Source of the DNA: Prochlorococcus sp. AG-347-J06
GTDB lineage: Bacteria > Cyanobacteriota > Cyanobacteriia > PCC-6307 > Cyanobiaceae
Reading direction: 5' to 3'
Length of the DNA stretch: 64,000 nucleotides
Assembly (NCBI GenBank): GCA_003281525.1
Contig: QCBT01000001.1
Location: 62,001-126,000, forward strand
The translations under genes were made by a program, and so were the position numbers. The notes beneath the pieces are model-generated. The model was not told the DNA's origin, did no database searches, and saw only the letters and a list, made by a program, of their open reading frames with translations. This document shows positions 27,966 to 37,415 of the stretch, piece by piece (position 1 is the first letter of the stretch; every line of letters begins with the position of its first letter).

Positions 27966-30875
27966 ATGACATCCAAATTTGGGTCTGATTTGTTTATAGA
28001 TAGGCATCTTGGGTTAGGAGATAATGATGAAAGAATTATGCTGAACAAGCTTGGTTTTAATAATATTGATCAATTTATAAATCAAGTTATTCCTGAAGAT
28101 ATTCAGATTAAAGATAAATCTTCAGAAATATTGCCCCAAGGTTGTTCAGAAATTGAGGCTTTAAATGAATTAGAAGAGATTGCGAATAAAAATACTAAAA
28201 TTAGATCACTTATAGGCCTTGGTTATTATGACAATCACATGCCTAAAGTAATCCAAAGACATGTTCTTGAAAATCCAAGGTGGTACACGTCTTATACTCC
28301 ATATCAAGCAGAAATTGCACAAGGAAGATTAGAAGCTCTATTTAATTTTCAGACTATTGTTTGTGAACTAACAGGATTCCCTGTCGCCAATGCATCTTTG
28401 TTGGATGAGGGTACTGCCGCTGCAGAAGCTATGGCCATGAGTTTTTCCGCAAGAAAAAATAAATCTTCAACAGTGTACTTAGTTGAATCAAATGTTTTTG
28501 ATCATACTTTTAATGTTCTACAAACCAGAGCAAAACCTTTGGGAATATCTTTAAAACGCTTTACTCAAAGCAACCTTCCTAATCATGATGATGTTTTTGG
28601 AATGTTGTTGCAATTACCTGCTAAAAATGGGGAATTATATGATCCCACATTTCTAATATCCCAAGCACATAGATCAGAAATTATTGTTACGGCATGTATT
28701 GATCCACTAGCACAAGTTTTGATTAAACCAATTTCTGAATTTGGTGTTGATGTAGCAGTGGGGAGTATGCAAAGATTTGGTGTTCCAATGGGTTTTGGTG
28801 GCCCCCATGCAGCATATTTTGCTTGTAGCGAAAAATATAAAAGGCTGATACCCGGAAGAATTGTTGGGCAAACTCTATCTAAAAATGGAGAAAAGTCTCT
28901 AAGACTAGCATTGCAAACAAGAGAGCAACATATTAGAAGGGAAAAGGCCACTAGTAATATTTGTACTGCTCAATCTTTGTTAGCCATAATTTCTTCTTTT
29001 TATGCTATTTATCATGGACCCTCTGGATTAACGCAAATTGCTAAGAGATTAGTTGAGTTGAGAATAAATTTAGAATCAAGTTTAGCTGCTTTAGGTTTTG
29101 ATATTCCTGATGGGATTAGATTTGATAGTTTTGATGTTTATTCTGAGCACTCCCAGAGGATTCATAGTGAAGCTTTAAAAAATGGCTATAACTTTAGAAT
29201 TTTGCCGTTGGGATCAACTATTGAAAATTCAACTGGCTTTGGGATCTCTTTAGATGAGCTTAGTAATGAAAAAGAAATAAAAGATATTTTGACTTTCATA
29301 GCAAATCTTATAGACAAAGAAGAAGATTTAGAGCATATAAAATTTGATAAAGAATTTCATCTTAAAAGTATAGCTTTGAGATCCAGTGCATGGATGCAGC
29401 AAGATATATTCACAAATTACCAAAGTGAAACTGAATTAATGAGATATATATTCCGACTTGCAGAAAAAGATTTTTCTTTGGTAGATGGGATGATGCCTTT
29501 GGGAAGTTGTACCATGAAGTTAAATTCTGCAGCAGAGTTAAATCCAGTCTCTTGGGCTAATTTATCTTCCATGCATCCTTTTTCCCCACCAGATCAAACT
29601 AAAGGTTATTCAAAAATTATATCTGACCTAGAAAAATGGATAAGTGAGATTGTAGGTCTAAAATCAGTTTCTTTTCAACCAAATGCAGGTTCTCAAGGAG
29701 AGTTTGCAGGTTTATTGGCAATTAATTCTTATTTTGAATCAAAAGGTGAACTGTTAAGAAAAAAATGTTTAATTCCAAAAAGTGCTCATGGAACAAATCC
29801 TGCTAGTGCAGTTATGGCAGGTTTTGACGTATTAACTGTTGAATGTGATGACGAAGGAAATATTGATTATCAAGATTTGTCAATCAAGGTCAAGAAATTT
29901 GATAACCAAATAGGGGCTCTTATGTTGACTTATCCCTCTACTCATGGAGTTTTTGAATTACAAATCAGAAAGATATGTGATTTAATTCATTCTGTGGGAG
30001 GATTTGTCTATTTAGATGGAGCAAATTTGAATGCTCAGGTTGGATTATGCAAACCTGGAAACTATGGCGTTGATGTTTGTCATTTGAATTTACATAAAAC
30101 ATTCTGTATTCCACATGGAGGTGGTGGTCCAGGAGTAGGTCCAGTTGCTGCATCAGAAACTTTAAGCCCATACCTTCCTACTCATTCTTTAATGGATAAT
30201 AATTTATCTAATAGTTTTAATTTCGTATCTTCTGCCAAGCATGGGAGTGCAAGTATTCTTCCAATAAGTTGGATGTATATAAAAATGGCAGGTCTTAGTG
30301 GGTTAAGGAAAGCAACTTCGCACGCAATTTTATCTGCAAATTATATTGCGCATTCCTTAAAACATAAATTCAAGATTCTCTATAAAGGAAAAAATAATTT
30401 TGTCGCACATGAATGTATTTTAGATTTTAGAGATTTAAAATCCAAAACTGGATTGAGTGTCAATGATTTAGCTAAACGATTAATTGATTATAGTTTTCAT
30501 GCCCCAACTATTAGTTGGCCTGTTCCAGAAACCATAATGATAGAGCCTACTGAAAGTGAAAGTTTGGCAGAAGTAGATAGATTTTGTGAAGCTATGCTAT
30601 TGATTGGAGAAGAAATAAGTGAAATAGAAAATAATTATGAATTAAAAAATAATAATGTAATAAGCAATGCTCCCCATACGCTGAAAGAGTTAATTTCTGA
30701 TAATTGGCAATATCCTTATTCAAAAGAAAAGGCTTCTTTCCCTTATAAAACTCCAACAACTATTAAGTTTTGGTCTTCAGTTTCTAGGATCAATAATGCA
30801 TATGGCGATCGAAATTTAATTTGTTCTTGCAATATAAATCAAGATGAGACTTTAGAAGACAAAAAATGTGCTTAA
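27966..30875 (+). CDS. gcvP: Glycine dehydrogenase (decarboxylating), P-protein
   Basis: PLP-dependent decarboxylation of glycine with transfer to GcvH, central to photorespiratory glycine removal in cyanobacteria. The 969 aa fused form contains both halves: YTPYQAEIAQGRLEALFNFQT near residue 110, MPLGSCTMKLN near 511, and the PLP lysine in CHLNLHKTFCIPHGGGGPG near 722. There is no split into GcvPA/GcvPB. A small hairpin just past the stop probably ends the transcript. Confidence 0.97.
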   Translation: MTSKFGSDLFIDRHLGLGDNDERIMLNKLGFNNIDQFINQVIPEDIQIKDKSSEILPQGCSEIEALNELEEIANKNTKIRSLIGLGYYDNHMPKVIQRHVLENPRWYTSYTPYQAEIAQGRLEALFNFQTIVCELTGFPVANASLLDEGTAAAEAMAMSFSARKNKSSTVYLVESNVFDHTFNVLQTRAKPLGISLKRFTQSNLPNHDDVFGMLLQLPAKNGELYDPTFLISQAHRSEIIVTACIDPLAQVLIKPISEFGVDVAVGSMQRFGVPMGFGGPHAAYFACSEKYKRLIPGRIVGQTLSKNGEKSLRLALQTREQHIRREKATSNICTAQSLLAIISSFYAIYHGPSGLTQIAKRLVELRINLESSLAALGFDIPDGIRFDSFDVYSEHSQRIHSEALKNGYNFRILPLGSTIENSTGFGISLDELSNEKEIKDILTFIANLIDKEEDLEHIKFDKEFHLKSIALRSSAWMQQDIFTNYQSETELMRYIFRLAEKDFSLVDGMMPLGSCTMKLNSAAELNPVSWANLSSMHPFSPPDQTKGYSKIISDLEKWISEIVGLKSVSFQPNAGSQGEFAGLLAINSYFESKGELLRKKCLIPKSAHGTNPASAVMAGFDVLTVECDDEGNIDYQDLSIKVKKFDNQIGALMLTYPSTHGVFELQIRKICDLIHSVGGFVYLDGANLNAQVGLCKPGNYGVDVCHLNLHKTFCIPHGGGGPGVGPVAASETLSPYLPTHSLMDNNLSNSFNFVSSAKHGSASILPISWMYIKMAGLSGLRKATSHAILSANYIAHSLKHKFKILYKGKNNFVAHECILDFRDLKSKTGLSVNDLAKRLIDYSFHAPTISWPVPETIMIEPTESESLAEVDRFCEAMLLIGEEISEIENNYELKNNNVISNAPHTLKELISDNWQYPYSKEKASFPYKTPTTIKFWSSVSRINNAYGDRNLICSCNINQDETLEDKKCA

Positions 30876-30895
30876 AGGACTAGCGTCCTTGTATT
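30875..30895 (+). terminator. Hairpin after gcvP
   Basis: The stem AAGGAC (30875-30880) pairs with GTCCTT (30885-30890) around a TAGC loop, immediately after the gcvP stop. The downstream tract is only moderately T-rich (GTATTTACTT), so termination would be weak. Confidence 0.5.
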
Positions 30896-31004
30896 TACTT
30901 AGTTATTATCAATGTGAGTAAAAATTTAATATTTTCTTATAGAATTTTTTTAAATTTTTTTATTAAAATATTCGAGCATCAAATTTTTTGGGGTATTTGA
31001 AGCT

Positions 31005-31253
31005 ATGACCAAAGATTTTAAATCTGGTAATGTTAAGCAATTGCCAGTTAAAAACGTCAACTTACCAAATTTTGTAAATAATTTTTCTGGAGACAACTCA
31101 AATATTTGTTCCATTGAGGGGACTAATGTAATAAGAGTACCTTTTGGTAAAAAATTCTCAAAGAAAAAAAGGCCTGAAAAGAATCAAAATATAGCTACTC
31201 TAATACTTCCTTTAAGTTCATATAGTAATCCTACGCCCCCACACGTAGCATAA
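31005..31253 (+). CDS. Small unrecognised protein, 82 aa
   Basis: An ATG frame of 82 codons, rich in Asn, Lys and Pro. It has VRVPFG-like IRVPFGKKFSKKKRPEK near residue 44, a basic block, and ends SYSNPTPPHVA. No signal peptide or membrane segment. I do not recognise a family. A TATAGA hexamer at 30938-30943 could be its promoter -10, and the gcvP hairpin separates it from upstream transcription. It is convergent with sqdX (15 nt). Confidence 0.5.
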   Translation: MTKDFKSGNVKQLPVKNVNLPNFVNNFSGDNSNICSIEGTNVIRVPFGKKFSKKKRPEKNQNIATLILPLSSYSNPTPPHVA

Positions 31254-31268
31254 TAATTTAGATCAAAT

Positions 31269-32402
31269 TTAATCTATTTCTTTAAGCGTATCTGAATAAT
31301 AATTTTGCAGTTGTAATGTTGCTTGATTCCAATCCCATTTTTCTGCTTCGTTTCGTGCCTCTTTTCTCATAATTTCTCTTTTATCTTCATTCTCTAGAAT
31401 TTTTTTTGTTGCTTCAATCAAACTTTGTACCCCATTATCTTTTTCATCTGGATCATATAAACAACCATTAATACCATCGCTAATAATATCTGGAATCCCC
31501 CCCTTGTTGGCTCCGATAACTGGACATCCTGCGGCCATTGCTTCGAGTAAAACTAAACCAAGTGTTTCTGTACTAGAGGGAAATAAAAATATATCTCCAG
31601 AGGCATAGGCGCTAGCAAGTTCATCACCAGATAAATATCCTATGAAATTAGTCTTGGTATTTTCGAAGATTTTTTCAAGCTGGTTTCTATATGGTCCGTC
31701 ACCTACAAGTGCTAGACAAGCATTAGGGATACTTTCTAAGACAGGTTTAATTCTCTCAATTTGTTTTTCTGCTGATAATCTTCCTACATAAATCAATAAA
31801 TAATTAGCGTCTTTATATTTTCCAAATAATTTATCTCTCATTTTCTCACTTCTTAAATCTGGTCTGAAACTATGAGTATCTACTCCTCTTTGCCAAAGAG
31901 CAGTCCTTTGAATACCTTTATCTTTTAATTCATTGACCATAGCGGTGGAAGTACACAAATTTAACAAGGCTTGATTATGAGCTGCTTTAAGTAATTCCCA
32001 CAAAAGTGGCTCTAGCATACCCATACCGTAATGTTCCAGATATTTCGGAAGATGAGTATGGTAGCTAGCAATTAAAGGGATATTATTAGTTTTCGCCAAC
32101 CATATGCCACCTAAGCCAAGTACAGCTGGATTAACAACATGTATTAAATCTGGGTTAAATTTTTCTAACTTATCTGAGACTGCAGGACCTGGTAAACCAA
32201 GCTTCAACTCTGGGTATAACGGTAATGGCATTGCAGCAACTCCCACTACAGTTGCTCCCATATATGATTCTGGACACCCCTCTGGACAAAAAATTATAAC
32301 TTCATCACCATTTTTTATTAAAAATTCAATTGTTTTAGTCAGTCTTGTGACTATGCCGTCAACTTTAGGTAAAAAAGTTTCAGTAAACAATGCAATTTTC
32401 AC
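31269..32402 (-). CDS. sqdX: Sulfoquinovosyltransferase (SQDG synthase)
   Basis: GT4-family transferase moving sulfoquinovose from UDP to diacylglycerol in thylakoid sulfolipid synthesis. The N-terminal FTETFLPKVDGIVTRL, the acceptor ASYHTHLPKYLEHYG near residue 112, and the donor-site EAMAAGCPVIGANKGGIPDI near 287 match the family. 377 aa, GTG start. It follows sqdB by 27 nt, so the two-step pathway is one operon. Sulfolipid substitutes for phospholipid in low-phosphate oceans. Confidence 0.93.
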   Translation of the reverse strand: MKIALFTETFLPKVDGIVTRLTKTIEFLIKNGDEVIIFCPEGCPESYMGATVVGVAAMPLPLYPELKLGLPGPAVSDKLEKFNPDLIHVVNPAVLGLGGIWLAKTNNIPLIASYHTHLPKYLEHYGMGMLEPLLWELLKAAHNQALLNLCTSTAMVNELKDKGIQRTALWQRGVDTHSFRPDLRSEKMRDKLFGKYKDANYLLIYVGRLSAEKQIERIKPVLESIPNACLALVGDGPYRNQLEKIFENTKTNFIGYLSGDELASAYASGDIFLFPSSTETLGLVLLEAMAAGCPVIGANKGGIPDIISDGINGCLYDPDEKDNGVQSLIEATKKILENEDKREIMRKEARNEAEKWDWNQATLQLQNYYSDTLKEID

Positions 32403-32429
32403 TTTCTTAAGGTAATTATTTCAAAAATT

Positions 32430-33623
32430 TTAATTAGTCTTTATAGCTTCAGCTTGTTTTTTTGTCCATGATGAAATACAAGGTATGCGATTAAGATCAC
32501 ATCTCTTGGAGTATTTTTTAGCAACTTCAACAACTTCTTCTAATAAGCCATTATCAAGAGTAGTTGGGTTTAAACCCAATTCTATAAAGCATTTATTATC
32601 AACAATTAGATCATTTTCTACTGCTTCATTCCTTGGATTTGGTAAATAATTGATATCAGCTCCAGTTAGAGAAGCAACTTTTTTTGCTAGTTCTCCAACT
32701 TGATGACTCTCAGTCATTTGATTAAAGATTTTGACTCTTTCTCCAGATTTTGGAGGATTTTCAAGAGCAAGTTGTACGCATTTTACAGAGTCTTTAATAT
32801 GTATAAATGCTCTTGTTTGCCCTCCTGTCCCATGAACACTTAATGGATATCCAATTGCAGCTTGCATTAGAAATCTGTTTAAAACAGTTCCATAATCTCC
32901 GTCATAGTCAAATCGGTTTGTCAATCTAGGATCTTTTAAAGTTGCTTCTGTATTTGTTCCCCAAACAATGCCTTGATGTAGATCAGTGATCCTTACAAGA
33001 TCGTTTTTATTGTAGTAAAGAAATAATAATTGATCTAAAGTTTTAGTCATATGGTAGACACTACCTGGGCTTGCAGGGTGTAATATTTCTTCTTCAAAGC
33101 GGCTTCCATCAGGTTGTGGAACTTCAACTTTTAGATAACCTTCTGGAATTGTTGCACCTCTATGTGATCCATATCCGTAGACTCCCATTGTTCCTAAATG
33201 AACAACATGAATATCTAAATTACTCTCTACTATCGCAGCAAGTAGGTTGTGGGTGCCATTAACATTATTATCTACTGTATATCTTTTGGTAAAACTCGAT
33301 TTCATCGAGTATGGCGCTGCTCTTTGTTCTGCAAAATGGATCACGGAATCTGGTTTTTCATCAATGAGCAAATTGAGTAATTTTTGATATTGCTTAGAGA
33401 TATCCATGTTAAGAAATCTCATAGGCTTGCCTCCAGTCTCTTCCCATGCAGAAAGTCGTTCTGTTATTGAAGAAATTGGAGTTAAAGATTCTACCTCTAG
33501 ATCAATATCAATTTTTCTGCGACTTAAATTGTCGACAATAATTACATCATGATTTTGCTCTGCTAAATTCACCGCACAAGGCCAACCGCAAAAACCATCT
33601 CCACCTAGAACAATAACTTTCAC
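32430..33623 (-). CDS. sqdB: UDP-sulfoquinovose synthase
   Basis: Short-chain dehydrogenase/epimerase-like enzyme joining sulfite to UDP-glucose. The Rossmann motif is VIVLGGDGFCGWPCA, the active-site stretch includes HLGTMGVYGYG near residue 141 and the SDR-type YHMTK near 190. The 397 aa length matches plant and cyanobacterial SQD1. It starts with GTG; 170 nt upstream to the thiG stop hold no ORF and presumably its promoter. Confidence 0.95.
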   Translation of the reverse strand: MKVIVLGGDGFCGWPCAVNLAEQNHDVIIVDNLSRRKIDIDLEVESLTPISSITERLSAWEETGGKPMRFLNMDISKQYQKLLNLLIDEKPDSVIHFAEQRAAPYSMKSSFTKRYTVDNNVNGTHNLLAAIVESNLDIHVVHLGTMGVYGYGSHRGATIPEGYLKVEVPQPDGSRFEEEILHPASPGSVYHMTKTLDQLLFLYYNKNDLVRITDLHQGIVWGTNTEATLKDPRLTNRFDYDGDYGTVLNRFLMQAAIGYPLSVHGTGGQTRAFIHIKDSVKCVQLALENPPKSGERVKIFNQMTESHQVGELAKKVASLTGADINYLPNPRNEAVENDLIVDNKCFIELGLNPTTLDNGLLEEVVEVAKKYSKRCDLNRIPCISSWTKKQAEAIKTN

Positions 33624-33793
33624 TCAGAACTCCAGAATTAAAAGATTCAAAATATATTTATTAAATTACTACAGCGTGCTTCCACTTTGCGAAAAAATAT
33701 TGTAAATAGTTTCAAATCTTCTTTCTTAATACGATAAATAAAAGCAAATAATAAATTTTTACTTTCTTTTTAAACTTTTCTCAATTTAGAGAA

Positions 33794-34588
33794 TCAGATA
33801 GATATATTTTTTTCCGGCGAACTTGCTACTGCAAAGTTTTGTTTTTTAATTCTTCCTGCCAGAAAAGCTTGCCTGCCAGCTTTCACACTATAATTTATCG
33901 CTTGAGCCATTAGAGGAGGATTTGCAGCTTGTGCTATTGCACTATTGATTAAAACACCATCAGCTCCAATTTCCATAGCTTGAGAAGCTTCACTAGGCAC
34001 ACCTATTCCTGCGTCAATTATTACTGGCACTTTTGCATTCTCAATAATAATCCTTATATTTGATAAATTTAACAAACCTTGCCCGGAGCCTATGGGAGAG
34101 CCCAATGGCATTACAGTTGCACAACCTATTTCTTCTAGTCTTTTTGCAAGAATAGGATCTGCATTGATATAAGGTAGTACAGCGAAACCCTTTTTTATTA
34201 AAATTTCGGCTGCTTTAAGAGTTTCTATTGGATCTGGTAGCAAATACTTTTTGTCAGGAATAACTTCTAACTTCACAAAATTATTTTCTTCTTGACCAGA
34301 TAATTTTGCAAGTTCTCTACCTAAAATTGCTATTCTGATTGCCTCTTCGGAATTGACACAACCAGCTGTATTAGGAAGCATCCAGTATTTTTCCCAGTTG
34401 ATCTTTTCGAGTAAATTTTCTCCGGTCTGATCATTTTTAATTCTTCTAACAGCGACGGTTATAATTTCCGTTTCAGAATTTGACAAACTTTCCACCATAT
34501 CTTGAGTAGATTTGTATTTACCAGTACCAACCATTAATCTACTGGAAAATTGTTTTCCACCAATTAGTAAAGAAGAATAATTTTCCAT
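33794..34588 (-). CDS. thiG: Thiazole synthase
   Basis: Builds the thiazole phosphate of thiamin from deoxyxylulose phosphate, dehydroglycine and ThiS thiocarboxylate. TIM-barrel family features include [10 protein letters not shown] near residue 16, [16 protein letters not shown] near 105, and [31 protein letters not shown] near 190. Its 264 aa is complete; there is no ThiO or ThiS fusion. It follows the Ycf37-like gene by 2 nt. Confidence 0.95.
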   Translation of the reverse strand: MENYSSLLIGGKQFSSRLMVGTGKYKSTQDMVESLSNSETEIITVAVRRIKNDQTGENLLEKINWEKYWMLPNTAGCVNSEEAIRIAILGRELAKLSGQEENNFVKLEVIPDKKYLLPDPIETLKAAEILIKKGFAVLPYINADPILAKRLEEIGCATVMPLGSPIGSGQGLLNLSNIRIIIENAKVPVIIDAGIGVPSEASQAMEIGADGVLINSAIAQAANPPLMAQAINYSVKAGRQAFLAGRIKKQNFAVASSPEKNISI

Positions 34589-34590
34589 AT

Positions 34591-35148
34591 TTAGAATCCC
34601 TTATCTTTAATACCTTTATAAGGTTCATAATTGTTTCTTTTTTCTAACTCCTTACTTTTCTTAATTGCTGTTTTGTTTTTTGGATCTATCACCAAAACCT
34701 TTTGATAAGTTTCATATGCCAAGTCGTACTCAAGTAAACGCTGTTGTGCTGATGCGAGGTTATTTAGGGCTATAGGATATTCTGGAAGTGATTTTATTGC
34801 AGATTTATAGTGTTTAATTGCTTTCTTAAATTCATTTTGCGCAGCGTAAGAAAATCCTAAAGCATTATTTATTATCGCTTTGGCTTCATCAGGTTCATTT
34901 TCATAATTTTCAATTGCTTTTAAAAAAGTTTTAGTAGCTTCAGAATATAATCTTTTTTTTATCTGAATAGACCCAAATTCATATAATTCTGTAGCTTGAG
35001 TGAGAGAATCTAAACCTTTCTGCTCGAATTTTACTAAATTTAGTTCTTCACTTCTTGTTTTTAGAAACTGTCTGAATACAAAAATAGAAATTATTATTAA
35101 TACAACAAAAAGAATTATTAAATAAGATTGAAAGGAAGATATTTCCAT
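34591..35148 (-). CDS. Ycf37-like TPR membrane protein
   Basis: One N-terminal membrane helix (about residues 7-27, [17 protein letters not shown]) followed by about three TPR repeats, e.g. [29 protein letters not shown] and [25 protein letters not shown]. The size (185 aa) and layout match Ycf37, a photosystem I assembly factor of cyanobacteria and some algae. TPR similarity alone is weak evidence for that exact role. It sits between rplT (36 nt) and thiG. Confidence 0.72.
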   Translation of the reverse strand: MEISSFQSYLIILFVVLIIISIFVFRQFLKTRSEELNLVKFEQKGLDSLTQATELYEFGSIQIKKRLYSEATKTFLKAIENYENEPDEAKAIINNALGFSYAAQNEFKKAIKHYKSAIKSLPEYPIALNNLASAQQRLLEYDLAYETYQKVLVIDPKNKTAIKKSKELEKRNNYEPYKGIKDKGF

Positions 35149-35184
35149 TATTTATAATTATTTTTTTAGATTATATTCTTTTTT

Positions 35185-35532
35185 CTACTTACTAACGGAA
35201 GAAACAATTTTTTCAAAACACTTAGGATCGTTTAAGGCTAATTGAGCAAGCATTTTTCTGTTGATGATAATTTCTGCATTTTTCATCCCATTTATTAACT
35301 TGCTATAGTTTGTTCCATTTATCCTCGCAGATGCGTTAATTCTAGAGATCCAAAGTCTTCTAAAATCTCTTTTTCTTCTTCTTCTATCCCTATAAGCATT
35401 ACAAAGAGCTTTCATCACTCTTTGGTTTGCGGTTCTGAAAAGATTTTTGTTTCCGCCTCTAAAACCTTTTGCAAGATTTAAGATTTTGTTTCTTCTTTTT
35501 CTGGCTATGTTGCCTCTTTTTACCCTTGCCAT
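35185..35532 (-). CDS. rplT: 50S ribosomal protein L20
   Basis: A very basic 115 aa protein starting [20 protein letters not shown], with the L20 signature of [17 protein letters not shown] near residue 52. It follows rpmI by 28 nt, the usual rpmI-rplT order; infC is not adjacent here. L20 autoregulates the operon in other bacteria, but no leader structure could be recognised. Confidence 0.97.
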   Translation of the reverse strand: MARVKRGNIARKRRNKILNLAKGFRGGNKNLFRTANQRVMKALCNAYRDRRRRKRDFRRLWISRINASARINGTNYSKLINGMKNAEIIINRKMLAQLALNDPKCFEKIVSSVSK

Positions 35533-35560
35533 GAATATTTAATAAAAATTGGTTAAAGAT

Positions 35561-35758
35561 TTATGCGTATGGAATCATTAATTTTACATTATCAGCATCT
35601 CTTTCATCAACTACGGCTTTTGTTGATAGATGTCTTTTTAATTTTGAGCTTTTGTGATCAAGTAAATGATTATGGAAAGCTCTTCTTCTCATGAATTTAC
35701 CCGTCGCAGTAGCTTTAAATCTTTTGGCAGCTGATTTACGAGTTTTTAGTTTAGACAT
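35561..35758 (-). CDS. rpmI: 50S ribosomal protein L35
   Basis: A 65 aa basic protein, [20 protein letters not shown], with the conserved [14 protein letters not shown] stretch near residue 30. Normal length. It heads the minus-strand set and diverges from the SpoIID-domain gene, with 91 nt between them. Confidence 0.97.
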   Translation of the reverse strand: MSKLKTRKSAAKRFKATATGKFMRRRAFHNHLLDHKSSKLKRHLSTKAVVDERDADNVKLMIPYA

Positions 35759-35849
35759 TTAAGTCAAATGTGTTTAATTAGGATAATCTAAACCTTTATA
35801 CGCATTGGTGCAAATTAAATTTTTTAATTGATAAGGAAAGTTCTAATTT

Positions 35850-37403
35850 ATGAAACTTAAATTTGCCTTTTTAAACTTATTTTTAGGCTGTATTTCTCTT
35901 TTAATAATAAACACTAACTTTATTTCAAATGCAAAAGGAGAAGAATTGTTAAAGGTTGACCTCTATAATGAAATTAAAAAAGGAAATTTTTTAATTGGTT
36001 TAAAGCAATATTTAGGCGGGGAGAATGATAGTTTTTCAGAGAAAAAGAATATAAACTTTACAACTAATAAAGGTTTTTTAAACTTGATATCGTCCAACGG
36101 TATTAAACATAAATCAAAACAGATAAATATTACTTGGGCGGATATTCCCGTCAAAAAATCAAAAACTATTGAAAGAATTGTTTTTGGTCCTTTTGCTAGC
36201 TACGAATCGGCAAAAAAACAATCAGATAAACTAAGAGATAAAGGATTTGAGACGACTGTTGCCTACCCTAAAAATTGGGAAGTATGGATTCCATTTCAAG
36301 ATAATCTGCCAGAGTTTGAATTAAAAAATAAGATTTTCAGAAAAATAAAAAATTTTCAAATTACTCCTGTTCTTAGAAATGACTACAGTGGTATGAAACT
36401 TGAAGGCCCTATATATATTTATTCTGAAGAGAAAATAAAAATAAATGGCGTTAATTTTGGCAAAAATTTCTATTTAATAAAGGATTTATATGGAACTTGG
36501 ACCTTAGTTCAAAAAATTGAATTTGATGACTATTTGGCCGGTGTTTTGCCATATGAAATTGGACCGAATTCTCCTTTAGAAGCACTCAAGGCTCAAGCAG
36601 TTATTGCAAGAACTTGGGGCATATTTAATTCTGATAGATTTAATATGGATAGATATCATTTATGTATAAGCACTCAATGCCAAGTTTATAAGCCTTCTGA
36701 AATTTCATATAAAAACGTACAAAAAGCAATAGACGAAACTTCAAATTTAATTCTCACTCATGAAAATCAACCAATAAATGCTTTTTACCATGGTTCTAAT
36801 GGTGGAGTATCTGCTACTGCAGGCGAGTCTTGGCAAATTCAAGATTATTCTTATTTCAATTCAATCATTGATGGTTCTAAATCATTAGATAAAATTTTTA
36901 AACTTCCAATTACAAATGAATCTTATTTAAATGATTTTTTAGATTTTGATAAAGAACAGTTTTATGGGAGTAATCATTCTCTTTTTCGATGGAATAAGAA
37001 AATTTCTAATCTTGAAATTAAAGAAAAGTTAATTAAAAACAAACTTATAAATATTAATGAAGATGTTTTGGGTTTAAATTCTATTGAACGTGGTTCTAGT
37101 GGCAGAGTGACAAAATTGGAAATACAAACGGACAAGGGTAATAAATCCATTGTTCTTATTAAAGATGATATTCGACGGGTATTAAATTTTATACCTAGTA
37201 ATTTGTTTACTATTAATAAATTAAGTGATGATTTATGGCTTTTGAGAGGAGGAGGCTTCGGTCATGGTGTAGGTTTATCTCAGTCAGGAGCAATTGAAAT
37301 GGCTAAATTAGGATTCTCTTATGAACAAATATTGAATCATTACTATCGAAATGCAAAACTAAAAAAATTTGAGATATTGTCTCAATGGAAGTTAAGTAAT
37401 TAA
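35850..37403 (+). CDS. SpoIID/LytB-domain secreted protein
   Basis: A 517 aa protein with an N-terminal signal or membrane segment (FAFLNLFLGCISLLII). A SPOR-like segment follows near residue 109 (FGPFASYESAKKQSDKLRDKG), then the SpoIID/LytB domain: DDYLAGVLPYEI near 227, ALKAQAVIARTW near 247, NAFYHGSNGG near 310 and RGGGFGHGVGLSQSGA near 467. SpoIID-type domains are peptidoglycan lytic transglycosylases in spore formers; in cyanobacteria the homologue is presumed to remodel cell wall. A GGAAAG lies 8 nt before the ATG. It precedes a glycosyltransferase by 12 nt. Confidence 0.88.
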   Translation: MKLKFAFLNLFLGCISLLIINTNFISNAKGEELLKVDLYNEIKKGNFLIGLKQYLGGENDSFSEKKNINFTTNKGFLNLISSNGIKHKSKQINITWADIPVKKSKTIERIVFGPFASYESAKKQSDKLRDKGFETTVAYPKNWEVWIPFQDNLPEFELKNKIFRKIKNFQITPVLRNDYSGMKLEGPIYIYSEEKIKINGVNFGKNFYLIKDLYGTWTLVQKIEFDDYLAGVLPYEIGPNSPLEALKAQAVIARTWGIFNSDRFNMDRYHLCISTQCQVYKPSEISYKNVQKAIDETSNLILTHENQPINAFYHGSNGGVSATAGESWQIQDYSYFNSIIDGSKSLDKIFKLPITNESYLNDFLDFDKEQFYGSNHSLFRWNKKISNLEIKEKLIKNKLININEDVLGLNSIERGSSGRVTKLEIQTDKGNKSIVLIKDDIRRVLNFIPSNLFTINKLSDDLWLLRGGGFGHGVGLSQSGAIEMAKLGFSYEQILNHYYRNAKLKKFEILSQWKLSN

Positions 37404-37415
37404 CAATTTACTTTT

